Shown: positions 38,473-47,009, counted from the first letter of the stretch. The stretch is 53,846 bases of DNA from Lachnospiraceae bacterium (GCA_015057165.1 SVEY01000020.1:1-53846), one strand, 5' to 3'. Program-made: numbers and translations. Notes: generated by a model from the sequence alone, not told the origin.

Positions 38473-38719
38473 TATATGTGAATCGAAAAAACGACCCTAT
38501 ATATATTATGCTTCGTAATACTTCGCTAAGAATATATAAGTGATTATATTAGTCATTATCGATATAACAAAAACAGGGTTCAATCTGCCATCCAGGCAGT
38601 GAACCCTTAATCCCGACGTCCTGTCGGGATTTTTTTGTATTCTGAAATAATCACTAATATATTCTAAGCTTGTACTAAGGCGCATAATATATATAGGTCC
38701 GCCTTCCGATTCACATATA
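38473..38719 (+). repeat. Long inverted-repeat twin-hairpin element A
   Basis: Left arm about 38473-38547 pairs with right arm about 38647-38719 at roughly 80 percent. Inside lie hairpin H1 (38575-38607, stem GGGTTCA-AT-CTGCC, loop ATCCA) and H2 (38610-38630, loop GTCCT) followed by seven T (38630-38636), a good plus-strand terminator for citrate synthase. The inner arm has TTCGCTAA opposite TAAGCTTG, the same mismatch block as elements B and C. It ends five bases before the stop of the convergent membrane-protein gene. It has no ORF. Confidence 0.75.
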
Positions 38720-38724
38720 TCGTC

Positions 38725-39084
38725 TTACATAAACTTCTGCTTTGCCTTCCTTAGCATCATAGAGAACCAAAACCACACTGCTAAGAGTATTACAACAGCA
38801 ATTCCATCATAAATTCTTGGAAAATTAAGTACTGTATCACCTAGTAAACTCACAATACCAAATACAGTAGCCACTATGCCAAAAATCAAAAGAAATGGGA
38901 ACATATAATCTATAAAACCATAAGGATTCTTACATAACTTAAGTTCCTTAGGCGTAAGCAGAATACTTGGCATTTCGTCTGTCTTCTTCATTTTGACTGC
39001 ATTAAAAATAAGGTATGCACCAAGAAGTAATATAAGAACATCAAATATAATAATTACAATATCTGAATTCAGGAAACCTTCCAT
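38725..39084 (-). CDS. Small membrane protein, three helices
   Basis: About 119 residues from the ATG with AGGAGA seven bases upstream. Membrane helices are predicted at about 8-27, 62-82 and 93-110, with short polar loops and a basic C-terminus (MMLRKAKQKFM). No family motif is recognised. It stands alone between element A and a divergent receiver gene. Function unknown. Confidence 0.7.
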   Translation of the reverse strand: MEGFLNSDIVIIIFDVLILLLGAYLIFNAVKMKKTDEMPSILLTPKELKLCKNPYGFIDYMFPFLLIFGIVATVFGIVSLLGDTVLNFPRIYDGIAVVILLAVWFWFSMMLRKAKQKFM

Positions 39085-39222
39085 AAACACATCTCCTTTC
39101 CTACTACCTAGACCACACTAACAAAAAACTAATATATTTTCAAGAAAATTATGAAAATAATTTGAATATTCATTTTACTTATTGTAAAATGAAATATAGA
39201 ATTATTTATGGAGGACAAGAAC

Positions 39223-39600
39223 ATGGATTTCAAAGATACTACAATTTTAATCTGTGATGATTCAATTCTAGCTCGTAAGCAGCTCAAAGATGTTATTGAG
39301 ACTTACTCTTCTGACATCCAATTTGCTGAAGCCGCTAATGGTCAGGAAGCAATTGATAAATATAAAGAAGTTAAGCCAAGTCTTGTATTTCTTGATATTG
39401 TCATGCCCGTCAAAGATGGCAATGCTGCTGTTAAGGGTATTATTGAATTCGATAATGATGCTGATATCATCATTGTATCTTCTGTTGGTACACAATCACA
39501 GTTAAAGTCAGCTATTGAAGCTGGCGCCAAAGACTTTATTCAGAAACCAATTTCTGAAGAACAGGTTCTTAAGGTATTAAGTTCACATTTGGAGGGTTAG
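39223..39600 (+). CDS. Stand-alone CheY-like response regulator
   Basis: A 125-residue single receiver domain. The acidic pair Asp12/Asp13 is in ILICDDS, the phospho-acceptor Asp58 in VFLDIVMP, and the Ser and Lys switch positions in IIVSSVG and DFIQKP. No output domain is present. I start at 39223 because GGAGG lies eight bases upstream; the earlier ATG at 39208 overlaps that site. It is three bases from the next gene, whose C-terminus looks like a CheX-type phosphatase, so the pair probably act together. Confidence 0.9.
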   Translation: MDFKDTTILICDDSILARKQLKDVIETYSSDIQFAEAANGQEAIDKYKEVKPSLVFLDIVMPVKDGNAAVKGIIEFDNDADIIIVSSVGTQSQLKSAIEAGAKDFIQKPISEEQVLKVLSSHLEG

Positions 39601-39603
39601 TAT

Positions 39604-40482
39604 ATGTATGCACAGTTTTTTGGAAGCTTCCTTCTTAGTAAGGACAGCGTAACACCTGAGCAATTAACAGCCGCAATTTCACAAGCTTCAGAGACACGTC
39701 TTAAGTTAGGCACTCTTGCTCTTCACAAATACTACATGACTGCAGAGCAAGTCGACGAAGTATGCTTCCTTCAGACTAGAGAAGACAAAAGATTCGGGGA
39801 GATTGCAATTGAAAAAGGATATTTAAGAGAAGAACAGGTTGATGAATTATTAGCCGTTCAAAGTCCTGATTATCTAATCTTAGGACAAACTCTTATTGAT
39901 ATGGGGGTTTTAAGTAATTCAGACTTAGAATTACTTATTTCTGAATACGAGATTTTCAACGAGATCGATGATATGTCACTTGAGAATCAAAGTAAGACAG
40001 ATAGACTTATTCGTAATTTCTTTACTTTCTCAGGTAAAGAGCTTACAGAACATGCTCTAATGTATATCAACCTTGTATTTAACAACCTGGTTAGATTTAT
40101 TGGTTCTGACTTTACACCACTTAATCCAATATCATGTTCTGAAGAACACGATATTAATTACTGTGTAAGACAGGAAGTACATGGAGAAGTTGATTGCTAC
40201 TCTCGTATCGATATGGACGAATCTACTGCAATCTCATTTGCTTCTAGATATGCCAAGATGGAATTCAGCGAGCTTGACGAATATGTAAAAGCATCAATCG
40301 ACGATTTCCTTAACTTGCATAATGGACTATTCCTTGTTAATATGTCTAATGCATTTTCAATGGAACTTTCACTTACTCCTCCTGTTTCTGAGGAAGGAAA
40401 TACAATTTCGTTACCAGATGGTTCATTTATTATTCCTGTAATTTATCCATTTGGAACAGTTCATATAATAGTATCTTTGTAA
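39604..40482 (+). CDS. CheX-like protein with helical N-terminal domain
   Basis: A 292-residue protein. The N-terminal half contains repeated helical units with EQVDEVCFLQ/EEQVDELLAVQ, similar to the MshEN/GspE N-terminal family that can bind c-di-GMP. The C-terminal half (about 140-292) resembles CheX/CheC proteins; ASIDDFLNLHNG corresponds to the S-x-x-E/D-x-x-N phosphatase helix. CheX dephosphorylates CheY-P, and a CheY-like protein is encoded just upstream. Family assignment is by motif resemblance and could be refined. A terminator follows. Confidence 0.65.
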   Translation: MYAQFFGSFLLSKDSVTPEQLTAAISQASETRLKLGTLALHKYYMTAEQVDEVCFLQTREDKRFGEIAIEKGYLREEQVDELLAVQSPDYLILGQTLIDMGVLSNSDLELLISEYEIFNEIDDMSLENQSKTDRLIRNFFTFSGKELTEHALMYINLVFNNLVRFIGSDFTPLNPISCSEEHDINYCVRQEVHGEVDCYSRIDMDESTAISFASRYAKMEFSELDEYVKASIDDFLNLHNGLFLVNMSNAFSMELSLTPPVSEEGNTISLPDGSFIIPVIYPFGTVHIIVSL

Positions 40483-40500
40483 GAAGTATTACAATTAATA

Positions 40501-40530
40501 AAGACCTATGCCCTGGCATAGGTCTTATTT
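40501..40530 (+). terminator. Terminator after the CheX-like gene
   Basis: A 12-bp perfect stem (40501-40512 with 40515-40526) with only two unpaired loop bases, then TTATTT. A weaker near copy of the right arm and tail (GCATAGGTCTTATTT) forms a second hairpin at about 40550-40576. Confidence 0.8.
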
Positions 40531-40550
40531 CATAATATATATATAATAAC

Positions 40551-40576
40551 CTACGCTTTAAGCATAGGTCTTATTT
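40551..40576 (+). terminator. Second, duplicated terminator-like hairpin
   Basis: ACCTACGCT and AGCATAGGT pair with one mismatch, followed by CTTATTTATAT. The right arm and tail repeat 15 bases of the preceding terminator, so it looks like a local duplication. Confidence 0.5.
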
Positions 40577-40581
40577 ATATA

Positions 40582-40812
40582 GAATTAGCATATTACAATG
40601 CCCTTATATTAAGTAATTCTTCGCTAATGATATGTAAGTAATTGATATAACATTGTATTAATAGTATGTCAGAAACCGGTGCGAAATCCTCCGTCCGGTC
40701 GGTTCGCACCTATTTCCAGCATCCATGCTGGAAATTTTCCTCAATTAATCAATTACTAACATATCATAAGCTCGAATTAATCTTATATAAGGGCATCGTA
40801 ATATGCTAATTC
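40582..40812 (+). repeat. Long inverted-repeat twin-hairpin element B
   Basis: Left arm 40582-40646 pairs with right arm 40748-40812 at roughly 85-90 percent. H1 is 40678-40710 (stem GGTGCGAA/TTCGCACC with AT bulge, loop around TCCG). H2 is 40713-40734 (stem TTTCCAGC/GCTGGAAA, loop ATCCAT) followed by TTTT. The conserved mismatch block is TTCGCTAA against TAAGCTCG. The whole 40483-40836 gap holds only two terminators and this element, between convergent genes. Confidence 0.78.
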
Positions 40813-40836
40813 AATATCTAATCAGTACACGATATG

Positions 40837-42315
40837 CTATTTTAGAAAGGATGTTACAGCTTCTTCCATGCCATCCACACTACACTTATTATCATGTAGG
40901 ATGTTAGCATCCCTAATCTCCTTAATAGCGTTAGGAATTTCTACATTGCCAAGCTTTGATAATTCATCTACAAGGTCAAAATCATCCCATGAATCATACT
41001 TAGAATCAATGGCAGACATAACAGCACGAGTAAACTTAAATGGACTGGCTGTAGAAGCAATTACTGTCTTAGTAGTGTCTCCTGTATCCTTAACATACTT
41101 ATCATATACACACTTTGCAACAGCTGTATGTGTGTCAATGATATATCCAGTCTTATCATACAAATCCTTGATAGTCTTGGCAGTCTCTTCTTCTGTGGCA
41201 AAATCACCATAGAAATCATCAAGTTTACTTCTCATTTCATCTGTAATCTCGTATTTTCCAGTTTCTGCAAGATTATTCATAAGCTCCACATTCTTAGCAG
41301 CATCCTTACCAGCACATAGATGGATTAGACGCTCTAGATTGCTTGAAATAAGGATATCCATTGATGGTGAATTAGTTAATACAAACTCTCTATTCTTATC
41401 GTATACACCAGTCTTAAAGAAATCATAAAGAACCTTATTCTCATTAGATGCACAGATAAGTTTAGCAATAGGAATACCCATATTCTTAGCATAATATGCA
41501 GCTAATATATTACCAAAGTTTCCAGTTGGCACGCAGACATTTATTAAATCTCCATTTGATATTTCGCCATTCTCCACAAGTTTAGCATATGAATATACAT
41601 AATATGCGACTTGAGGAACAAGTCTTCCTATATTAATAGAATTTGCAGATGAGAATTGATAGCCCATTTTACCGATTCTCTCATTGAGTTCAGAATCAGC
41701 GAACATTTTCTTAACTCCAGTCTGAGCTTCATCAAAATTACCATCAATTCCGACAACTTTCGTATTGTCACCCTTTGTTGTAATCATTTGAAGCTCCTGG
41801 ATTCTACTTACTCCGCCATTAGGATAGAATACAACAATCTTAGTTCCTTCTACATTAGCAAATCCAGCAAGGGCAGCTTTACCTGTATCACCACTTGTTG
41901 CAGTAAGAATAACAATATCATTCTCCACATTATTCTTTCTTGCACTTGTAATCATAAGATGTGGAAGGATTGAAAGAGCCATATCCTTAAATGCAATTGT
42001 TGCTCCATGGAATAATTCTAAGAAATACGCTTTATCACATGAAACAAGAGGTGCAATCTCCTCTGTATCGAACTTAGAATCATATGCACTATTAATACAA
42101 TGTCTTAATTCTTCCTCTGTAAAATCAGTAAAATAAAGTTTCATTACATGATAAGCCACATCCTGGTATGACATCTTACTGAGGTCTTCTATACTAACAT
42201 CAAGTCTTGGAATCTCTTCTGGAACGTATAATCCGCTATTATTAGCAAGACCTTTTAGTATTCCCTGTGATGCTGTAACTACTTCTTTATCATTTCTCGT
42301 ACTAACAAAATTCAT
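40837..42315 (-). CDS. thrC: Threonine synthase
   Basis: This 492-residue PLP enzyme converts O-phosphohomoserine to threonine. The PLP lysine is Lys110 in FHGATIAFKDMA. The phosphate-binding ATSGDTGKAA and CVPTGNFGN glycine-rich loops are present. It belongs to the longer class found in E. coli and many Clostridia. Its ribosome site (GGAGA at 42349-42353) is 34 bases from the ATG, but a 9-bp hairpin lies between and would bring the two to a normal distance. Confidence 0.96.
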   Translation of the reverse strand: MNFVSTRNDKEVVTASQGILKGLANNSGLYVPEEIPRLDVSIEDLSKMSYQDVAYHVMKLYFTDFTEEELRHCINSAYDSKFDTEEIAPLVSCDKAYFLELFHGATIAFKDMALSILPHLMITSARKNNVENDIVILTATSGDTGKAALAGFANVEGTKIVVFYPNGGVSRIQELQMITTKGDNTKVVGIDGNFDEAQTGVKKMFADSELNERIGKMGYQFSSANSINIGRLVPQVAYYVYSYAKLVENGEISNGDLINVCVPTGNFGNILAAYYAKNMGIPIAKLICASNENKVLYDFFKTGVYDKNREFVLTNSPSMDILISSNLERLIHLCAGKDAAKNVELMNNLAETGKYEITDEMRSKLDDFYGDFATEEETAKTIKDLYDKTGYIIDTHTAVAKCVYDKYVKDTGDTTKTVIASTASPFKFTRAVMSAIDSKYDSWDDFDLVDELSKLGNVEIPNAIKEIRDANILHDNKCSVDGMEEAVTSFLK

Positions 42316-42324
42316 GGTCTATTC

Positions 42325-42347
42325 ATTTAATCAAATGCTGATTAAAT
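42325..42347 (-). promoter_or_regulatory. Hairpin between ribosome site and start codon of thrC
   Basis: ATTTAATCA and TGATTAAAT form a perfect 9-bp stem with a 5-nt loop. It sits directly downstream of the GGAGA and nine bases before the ATG. If folded, the effective spacing falls from 34 to about 11 nt. A tiny ORF (MNRP) also overlaps the thrC start as ATGA. Confidence 0.55.
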
Positions 42348-42412
42348 TTCTCCTTTCGCTATAACTAAAAGTTAATAAGTATTTCTTCTTAGTTGTACAT
42401 AACAACACTAGA

Positions 42413-42441
42413 ATTATAGCAAATGAAGGGCTTGTATTCAA
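42413..42441 (-). promoter_or_regulatory. Promoter of thrC
   Basis: On the minus strand TTGAAT (42436-42441) and extended-type TGCTATAAT (-10 at 42413-42418) are spaced by 17 bases. The leader is about 90 nt. Confidence 0.75.
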
Positions 42442-42542
42442 TGTGATATTTGACTAAATGAACCTAGTTATTATCTCAATAGTTCATTTTCTTGATAAAT
42501 TGTGTTAGAATATGCATAAATATATTATAAAGGAGAATTCTT

Positions 42543-43343
42543 ATGTTACAAGGCGTATATATTGCATATAGAAAAGACAAAACACCTTATTACAGATCAA
42601 GCATTCATTATAATGGTAAACATGTTAGTCTAGGAAGCTTCGACACAGAAGAAGAAGCTCACAATGCCTATAAAGAAGCATATTCAATATATAAGTCTAA
42701 TGAAACAACTATTGATAACTACACTAATAGTGAGCATATATTGTCAGATGACAAGATTGTAACTATATTAAACCATAGAGATAATAAAATATATATCAAA
42801 ACACCTATATATCTAAGAAGTGGCTATTTCTCGTACTTTTTATCAAGAGATAAGGAATTAAAATTCGACAATGACGACCTATTCTACTACAGTTCTCATA
42901 GAATACTTGCAAGAAAAGGTCATCTATATGTAAACGACTTTGGAATGCAATATAACATATTAAGTAGATTTGGTATTAAGAACTTTGCAGTATGTGGTTC
43001 TGATTATAAATTCGCGAATGGTGACAGTAACGACTATCGCTATTCTAATGTTATAGTAATTAATAAATACCATGGTGTGCATAAGATTACATACAGAAAT
43101 CAGGAAAAACATCAGGTTAAGATTCATTTTAACGGAGATTACCTAATCGGTCGATACAATACCGAAGAAGAGGCTGCTATCGCATACAATAAAGCTGTAG
43201 ATTATGCAAGAGATAAAGGGATTAAGAAGAATTATATTGATAATTATGTACCGGACTTAAGCCCTTCTGAATATTCAGAAATATATGACAGTATTGAATT
43301 ACCTAAGAAATATACAGATTATATTGATAATTTAGCGAAGTAA
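42543..43343 (+). CDS. Double AP2-domain protein with degenerate HNH-like centre
   Basis: A 266-residue protein. AP2-like DNA-binding units lie at about 5-48 (YYRSSIHYNGKHVSLGSFDT then EEEAHNAY) and about 178-222 (KHQVKIHFNGDYLIGRYNTE then EEAAIAY). The middle resembles an HNH homing-endonuclease core: DYKFANGDSNDYRYSNV aligns with the usual D-H-x-N-x-x-x-x-D-N-R-x-x-N-L, but the histidine is tyrosine. It is therefore probably no longer a nuclease and may act as a DNA-binding protein. AAAGGAG lies before the ATG. Element C begins ten bases after its stop. Bacterial AP2 proteins are often of phage or homing origin. Confidence 0.72.
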   Translation: MLQGVYIAYRKDKTPYYRSSIHYNGKHVSLGSFDTEEEAHNAYKEAYSIYKSNETTIDNYTNSEHILSDDKIVTILNHRDNKIYIKTPIYLRSGYFSYFLSRDKELKFDNDDLFYYSSHRILARKGHLYVNDFGMQYNILSRFGIKNFAVCGSDYKFANGDSNDYRYSNVIVINKYHGVHKITYRNQEKHQVKIHFNGDYLIGRYNTEEEAAIAYNKAVDYARDKGIKKNYIDNYVPDLSPSEYSEIYDSIELPKKYTDYIDNLAK

Positions 43344-43353
43344 ATATATATAT

Positions 43354-43590
43354 GAGGAGAAGCTGTGTAGTGTATATCCTTATACAATTTAATTCAAGCT
43401 TATCATATGTTAATAATTGATTATATGAAGAAAATTTCCTGCACGGATGCAGGAAATAAGCGACTGCCACCTGGATGGTGGATCAGTCGCTGGTTTCTGT
43501 CATGATATTTAATTGAAAGGTATATCAATTATTTACATATGGTTAGCGAAGAATTAGCGTATAAGGATATACACTACACAGCTTCTCCTC
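43354..43590 (-). repeat. Long inverted-repeat twin-hairpin element C (inverted relative to A and B)
   Basis: The outer arms are perfect for 32 bp (43354-43385 with 43559-43590), and pairing continues inward to 43422 and 43524. Read on the minus strand, H1 (43490-43460, GCGACTG-AT-CCACC, loop ATCCA) precedes H2 (43456-43435, TTTCCTGC/GCAGGAAA, loop ATCCGT) and TTTT. The mismatch block is TTCGCTAA against TAAGCTTG. It fills the 264-bp gap between convergent AP2 and leuD genes. Confidence 0.8.
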
Positions 43591-43607
43591 ACTATAAATT
43601 CAATTAA

Positions 43608-44096
43608 CTATTTATTATTAATATAATTCACAAGTCCTTCACTATCTATAATCTTCTGCATAAACTCTGGGAAGGCTTGTCCCTGATAAGTCTTTCCTGT
43701 TGTTTCGTTAGTTATAACTCCACTATCAAAATCAACATTTACAATATCCCCTTCCTTAATATCATCTGCAGCCTCTTTGCATTCAATAATAGGAAGTCCT
43801 ATATTAATGGCATTTCTATAGAAAATTCTTGCAAATGTCTCAGCAATTACACAGCTTACTCCAGCGGATTTAATTGCAATAGGGGCATGCTCTCTAGATG
43901 AGCCACAACCGAAATTCTTATTAGCTACAATAATATCGCCCGTAGATACATTATTAACAAAATTCTTATCAATATCTTCCATACAATGTGTGGCTAATTC
44001 CTTAGGATCTGATGAATTAAGATATCTTGCTGGAATAATTACATCTGTATCAATATTATCTCCAAATCTAAAAACTCTACCTTTTGCTGCTTTCAT
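43608..44096 (-). CDS. leuD: 3-isopropylmalate dehydratase small subunit
   Basis: A 162-residue subunit that, with LeuC, isomerises 2- to 3-isopropylmalate in leucine synthesis. Family features are [16 protein letters not shown] at the N-terminus, [14 protein letters not shown] (substrate loop) and [11 protein letters not shown]. The short length is typical of the archaeal/clostridial type. GAGGTGA lies before the ATG. It follows leuC by 54 bp. Confidence 0.96.
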   Translation of the reverse strand: MKAAKGRVFRFGDNIDTDVIIPARYLNSSDPKELATHCMEDIDKNFVNNVSTGDIIVANKNFGCGSSREHAPIAIKSAGVSCVIAETFARIFYRNAINIGLPIIECKEAADDIKEGDIVNVDFDSGVITNETTGKTYQGQAFPEFMQKIIDSEGLVNYINNK

Positions 44097-44150
44097 ATTT
44101 TCACCTCAAAATATTAATTCTACAATTAATTTACACAAACAACACAAGAA

Positions 44151-45404
44151 CTACATAGGTCCACTTATCTTACCTGTCAGAGCTGACGCTGCCGCTACTG
44201 CAGGACTAGCAAGGTATATCTCAGAATCTACTGCACCCATACGACCAACGAAGTTTCTGTTAGTTGTAGATACACATTTCTCTCCAGAAGCCAAAATTCC
44301 CATATATCCACCTAGACAAGGTCCACAAGTAGGTGTTGATACAACAGCACCAGCCTCTATAAAATCTTTGATAAATCCAGCCTCAAGAGCTTCTAAATAA
44401 ATATTCTGAGTACCAGGAATGATTATACATCTTACGTTATCTGCAACTTTTTTCCCTTTGAGAATCTTATCAGCCATAGCAAGATCTTCAAATCTTCCGT
44501 TAGTACATGAACCAATTACAACCTGATCAATACTAATATCTTCAACTTCATCAATAGTCTTAGTATTCTCAGGCAAATGAGGAAATGCTACAGTGGACTT
44601 AAGTACTGACAAATCAATTGTAATGGTCTCATCATATTGGGCATCTGCATCCGCCTCATATACTTTAGGCTCTCTCTTAGAATGATTCTTGATATAATCA
44701 AGGGTAATGTCATCAACAGGGAAAATACCATTCTTCGCGCCAGCTTCTATAGCCATATTACAGATACAGAGTCTGTCATCCATAGATAGATTCTTAACGC
44801 CCTCACCAGTAAATTCAAGGGAACGGTACAATGCTCCATCCACTCCAATCTCACCAATAAGATGAAGAATAACATCTTTACCACTGATATATTCAGAAGG
44901 CTTGCCAATAAGCTCTACTTTAATAGCAGATGGTACTTTAAACCATGCTTTACCAGTTGCCATTCCAGCAGCCATATCAGTAGATCCAACACCTGTAGAG
45001 AATGCTCCTAAAGCTCCATATGTACATGTATGTGAATCAGCACCGATAATACAGTCACCTGCTACGCACAGTCCCTTCTCTGGAAGAAGAGCATGTTCAA
45101 TACCCATCTGTCCAACATCGAAGTAATTTGTAATATCATTCTTACATGCAAATTCTCTTACACATTTACAATGTTCAGCAGACTTAATGTCCTTATTAGG
45201 CACAAAATGGTCCATTACAAGAGCAATCTTATCCTTATGGAATACCCCATCGACCTTCATCTTCTCAATTTCATGAATGGCAACAGGACTGGTAATATCG
45301 TTTCCAAGTACAAGATCAAGATCTGCTTCTATTAATTGACCCGCTTCAACCTTAGAAAGATTAGCATGTGCTGCTAGAATCTTCTGTGTCATTGTCATAC
45401 CCAT
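44151..45404 (-). CDS. leuC: 3-isopropylmalate dehydratase large subunit
   Basis: A 417-residue aconitase-fold subunit holding the catalytic [4Fe-4S] cluster. The cysteines are in IGSCTNGR and [11 protein letters not shown], and substrate residues lie in [13 protein letters not shown]. Length fits the short LeuC group that pairs with a 160-residue LeuD. TAAGGAGG precedes the ATG. It starts 23 bases after the ABC permease stop, so it may be read from the transporter promoter. Confidence 0.96.
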   Translation of the reverse strand: MGMTMTQKILAAHANLSKVEAGQLIEADLDLVLGNDITSPVAIHEIEKMKVDGVFHKDKIALVMDHFVPNKDIKSAEHCKCVREFACKNDITNYFDVGQMGIEHALLPEKGLCVAGDCIIGADSHTCTYGALGAFSTGVGSTDMAAGMATGKAWFKVPSAIKVELIGKPSEYISGKDVILHLIGEIGVDGALYRSLEFTGEGVKNLSMDDRLCICNMAIEAGAKNGIFPVDDITLDYIKNHSKREPKVYEADADAQYDETITIDLSVLKSTVAFPHLPENTKTIDEVEDISIDQVVIGSCTNGRFEDLAMADKILKGKKVADNVRCIIIPGTQNIYLEALEAGFIKDFIEAGAVVSTPTCGPCLGGYMGILASGEKCVSTTNRNFVGRMGAVDSEIYLASPAVAAASALTGKISGPM

Positions 45405-45427
45405 TAGTATAACCTCCTTATCGTTAT

Positions 45428-46189
45428 CTAGAATTCAAGCTCTTTCTTCTTGAAGATTTGAATTGAAATAATTAATGGTAGCACAATATAGCCTATAACT
45501 ACGCCAAGTCCCCATGTAAATGCATGAAGACCATCCCCTTCAGATATTGCACTTATAAAATTCGAACAGGCGCTTCCCGGGAAGTATTGACTAAGCACTA
45601 TATCATTATCTCTGAGAATCGGAATCATATCAATAAATGTAAATATTATATCAAGTACATTTGTAACAAATATTATATAGAATACAAGTCCTGTTGTAGG
45701 ATTCTGAGTACCATATACAAATAATAATGAAAGGCTTAAAAAAACAATCATCTTAATTGATGTAGACCATACATCCCCTATACAAGATACAATCTGAGTA
45801 CCAGACGCGCCATCTATCAAGCCACATATTAAAACAATAATTGTAAAGATAACATGCCACTCTACCACTAATATCAGTGTCTCGAAAAATCGTGCAAGCA
45901 TCATCTTCGTTCTTGTCACTCCACGACCAATAGCAATCTGCATGCTTCTGCTCTTGAAGTCATCTGTATATATAGCACCAAAAATTGGTATACCTATAAG
46001 TAGCGGACTAAAGAATGAGAAAAAGCCCCCTATAGCTCCACCATACATATCTGCTGGTGTGTCAAAAAGCGGAATAGCCCTTAGACCTATTGCTATAAGT
46101 ATTGCACATGCCATCATTATAATCATACAAATAATAAGACTCTTCTTGCTCTGTGCTCTTCTTATGTCAGTTAGAATAACATTACGCAT
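45428..46189 (-). CDS. ABC-2-type transporter permease
   Basis: About 253 residues and six membrane helices, in the pattern of ABC-2 export permeases. The N-terminal [15 protein letters not shown] leads into helix 1, and a [21 protein letters not shown] coupling helix (a common motif of this group) contacts the ATPase. I start at 46189 with GGAGGTGAG upstream. It overlaps the ATPase gene by eight bases. The exported substrate is unknown; lantibiotic/self-protection exporters have similar permeases. Confidence 0.85.
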   Translation of the reverse strand: MRNVILTDIRRAQSKKSLIICMIIMMACAILIAIGLRAIPLFDTPADMYGGAIGGFFSFFSPLLIGIPIFGAIYTDDFKSRSMQIAIGRGVTRTKMMLARFFETLILVVEWHVIFTIIVLICGLIDGASGTQIVSCIGDVWSTSIKMIVFLSLSLLFVYGTQNPTTGLVFYIIFVTNVLDIIFTFIDMIPILRDNDIVLSQYFPGSACSNFISAISEGDGLHAFTWGLGVVIGYIVLPLIISIQIFKKKELEF

Positions 46190-47009
46190 TATTCTCACCT
46201 CCAATCAAGCTGAAATAGTAATTCTCTAATGAATCCATAGCCTGTTCTGTACCTTTAATATCAACCCCTGCTTCTTTCAAGGCGTTAGTAGCCTTCTCTA
46301 AATCCTCATCAGCCACGTTAATAGAAGTAACATTTGCACGAACTCTAAGATCTTCCTGATCTAACTCCTTAATTACAATGCCGTTATAAAGCATTCCAAA
46401 GCGATGTGCGGTATTCTGAAGTTCAGATAATATATGAGAAGATACAATTATAGTCTTGCCCTCCTCTTCATTAATCTTCTGAAGCATATTACGAATATCC
46501 ATAATTCCCTGAGGATCAAGTCCATTGGTGGGTTCGTCAAATATAAGAATCTCCGGGTCACCAAGTAGTGCATTAGCAATACCCAATCTCTGCTTCATAC
46601 CAAGAGAATACTTCTTTACAGGCATTTTCGCCGCATTATGGTCAAGTCCGACAATTTCAAGCACTCTCTTTACATCAGATGTATCCTTTACTCCCTTTAA
46701 TCGTCTGTAATAGTGTAGATTCTCCTCACCACTTAGATAATTATAGAAATTAACTCCAACGAGAAAGCCAATCTTGGATCTGGCAGTATTATTTTCCTTC
46801 TCATTAGTTGCACCTAGAATAGACATACTTCCACCATTAGATGCAGAAAGTCCAAGAATCACCTTAAATAAAGTCGTCTTGCCAGCACCATTCTTACCAA
46901 TAACGCCATATATATCCCCTTTATTTACAGACATATTGACACCTTTTAGCACTTCATTTTGTCCATAATTCTTAAGTAGATTGTCTATCTTGATAACCGA
47001 ATCACCCAT
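46182..47009 (-). CDS. ABC transporter ATP-binding protein
   Basis: A 275-residue ATPase. Walker A is GKNGAGKTT, the signature is YSLGMKQRLGIANAL, Walker B is ILIFDEPTNGLDP, and the H-loop follows in VSSHILSE. The C-terminal 60 residues are typical of ABC-2 exporter ATPases. AAAGGAG lies eight bases upstream. A 16-bp palindrome ATTATATTAATATAAT (47031-47046) lies just upstream and could be an operator or simply the promoter -10 region. Confidence 0.92.
   Translation of the reverse strand: MGDSVIKIDNLLKNYGQNEVLKGVNMSVNKGDIYGVIGKNGAGKTTLFKVILGLSASNGGSMSILGATNEKENNTARSKIGFLVGVNFYNYLSGEENLHYYRRLKGVKDTSDVKRVLEIVGLDHNAAKMPVKKYSLGMKQRLGIANALLGDPEILIFDEPTNGLDPQGIMDIRNMLQKINEEEGKTIIVSSHILSELQNTAHRFGMLYNGIVIKELDQEDLRVRANVTSINVADEDLEKATNALKEAGVDIKGTEQAMDSLENYYFSLIGGENNA

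Noticed and set aside
38473-43590. Retron, group II intron or IS element
   Set aside because: The elements are under 250 bp and contain no ORF, and no reverse transcriptase or transposase gene lies nearby.
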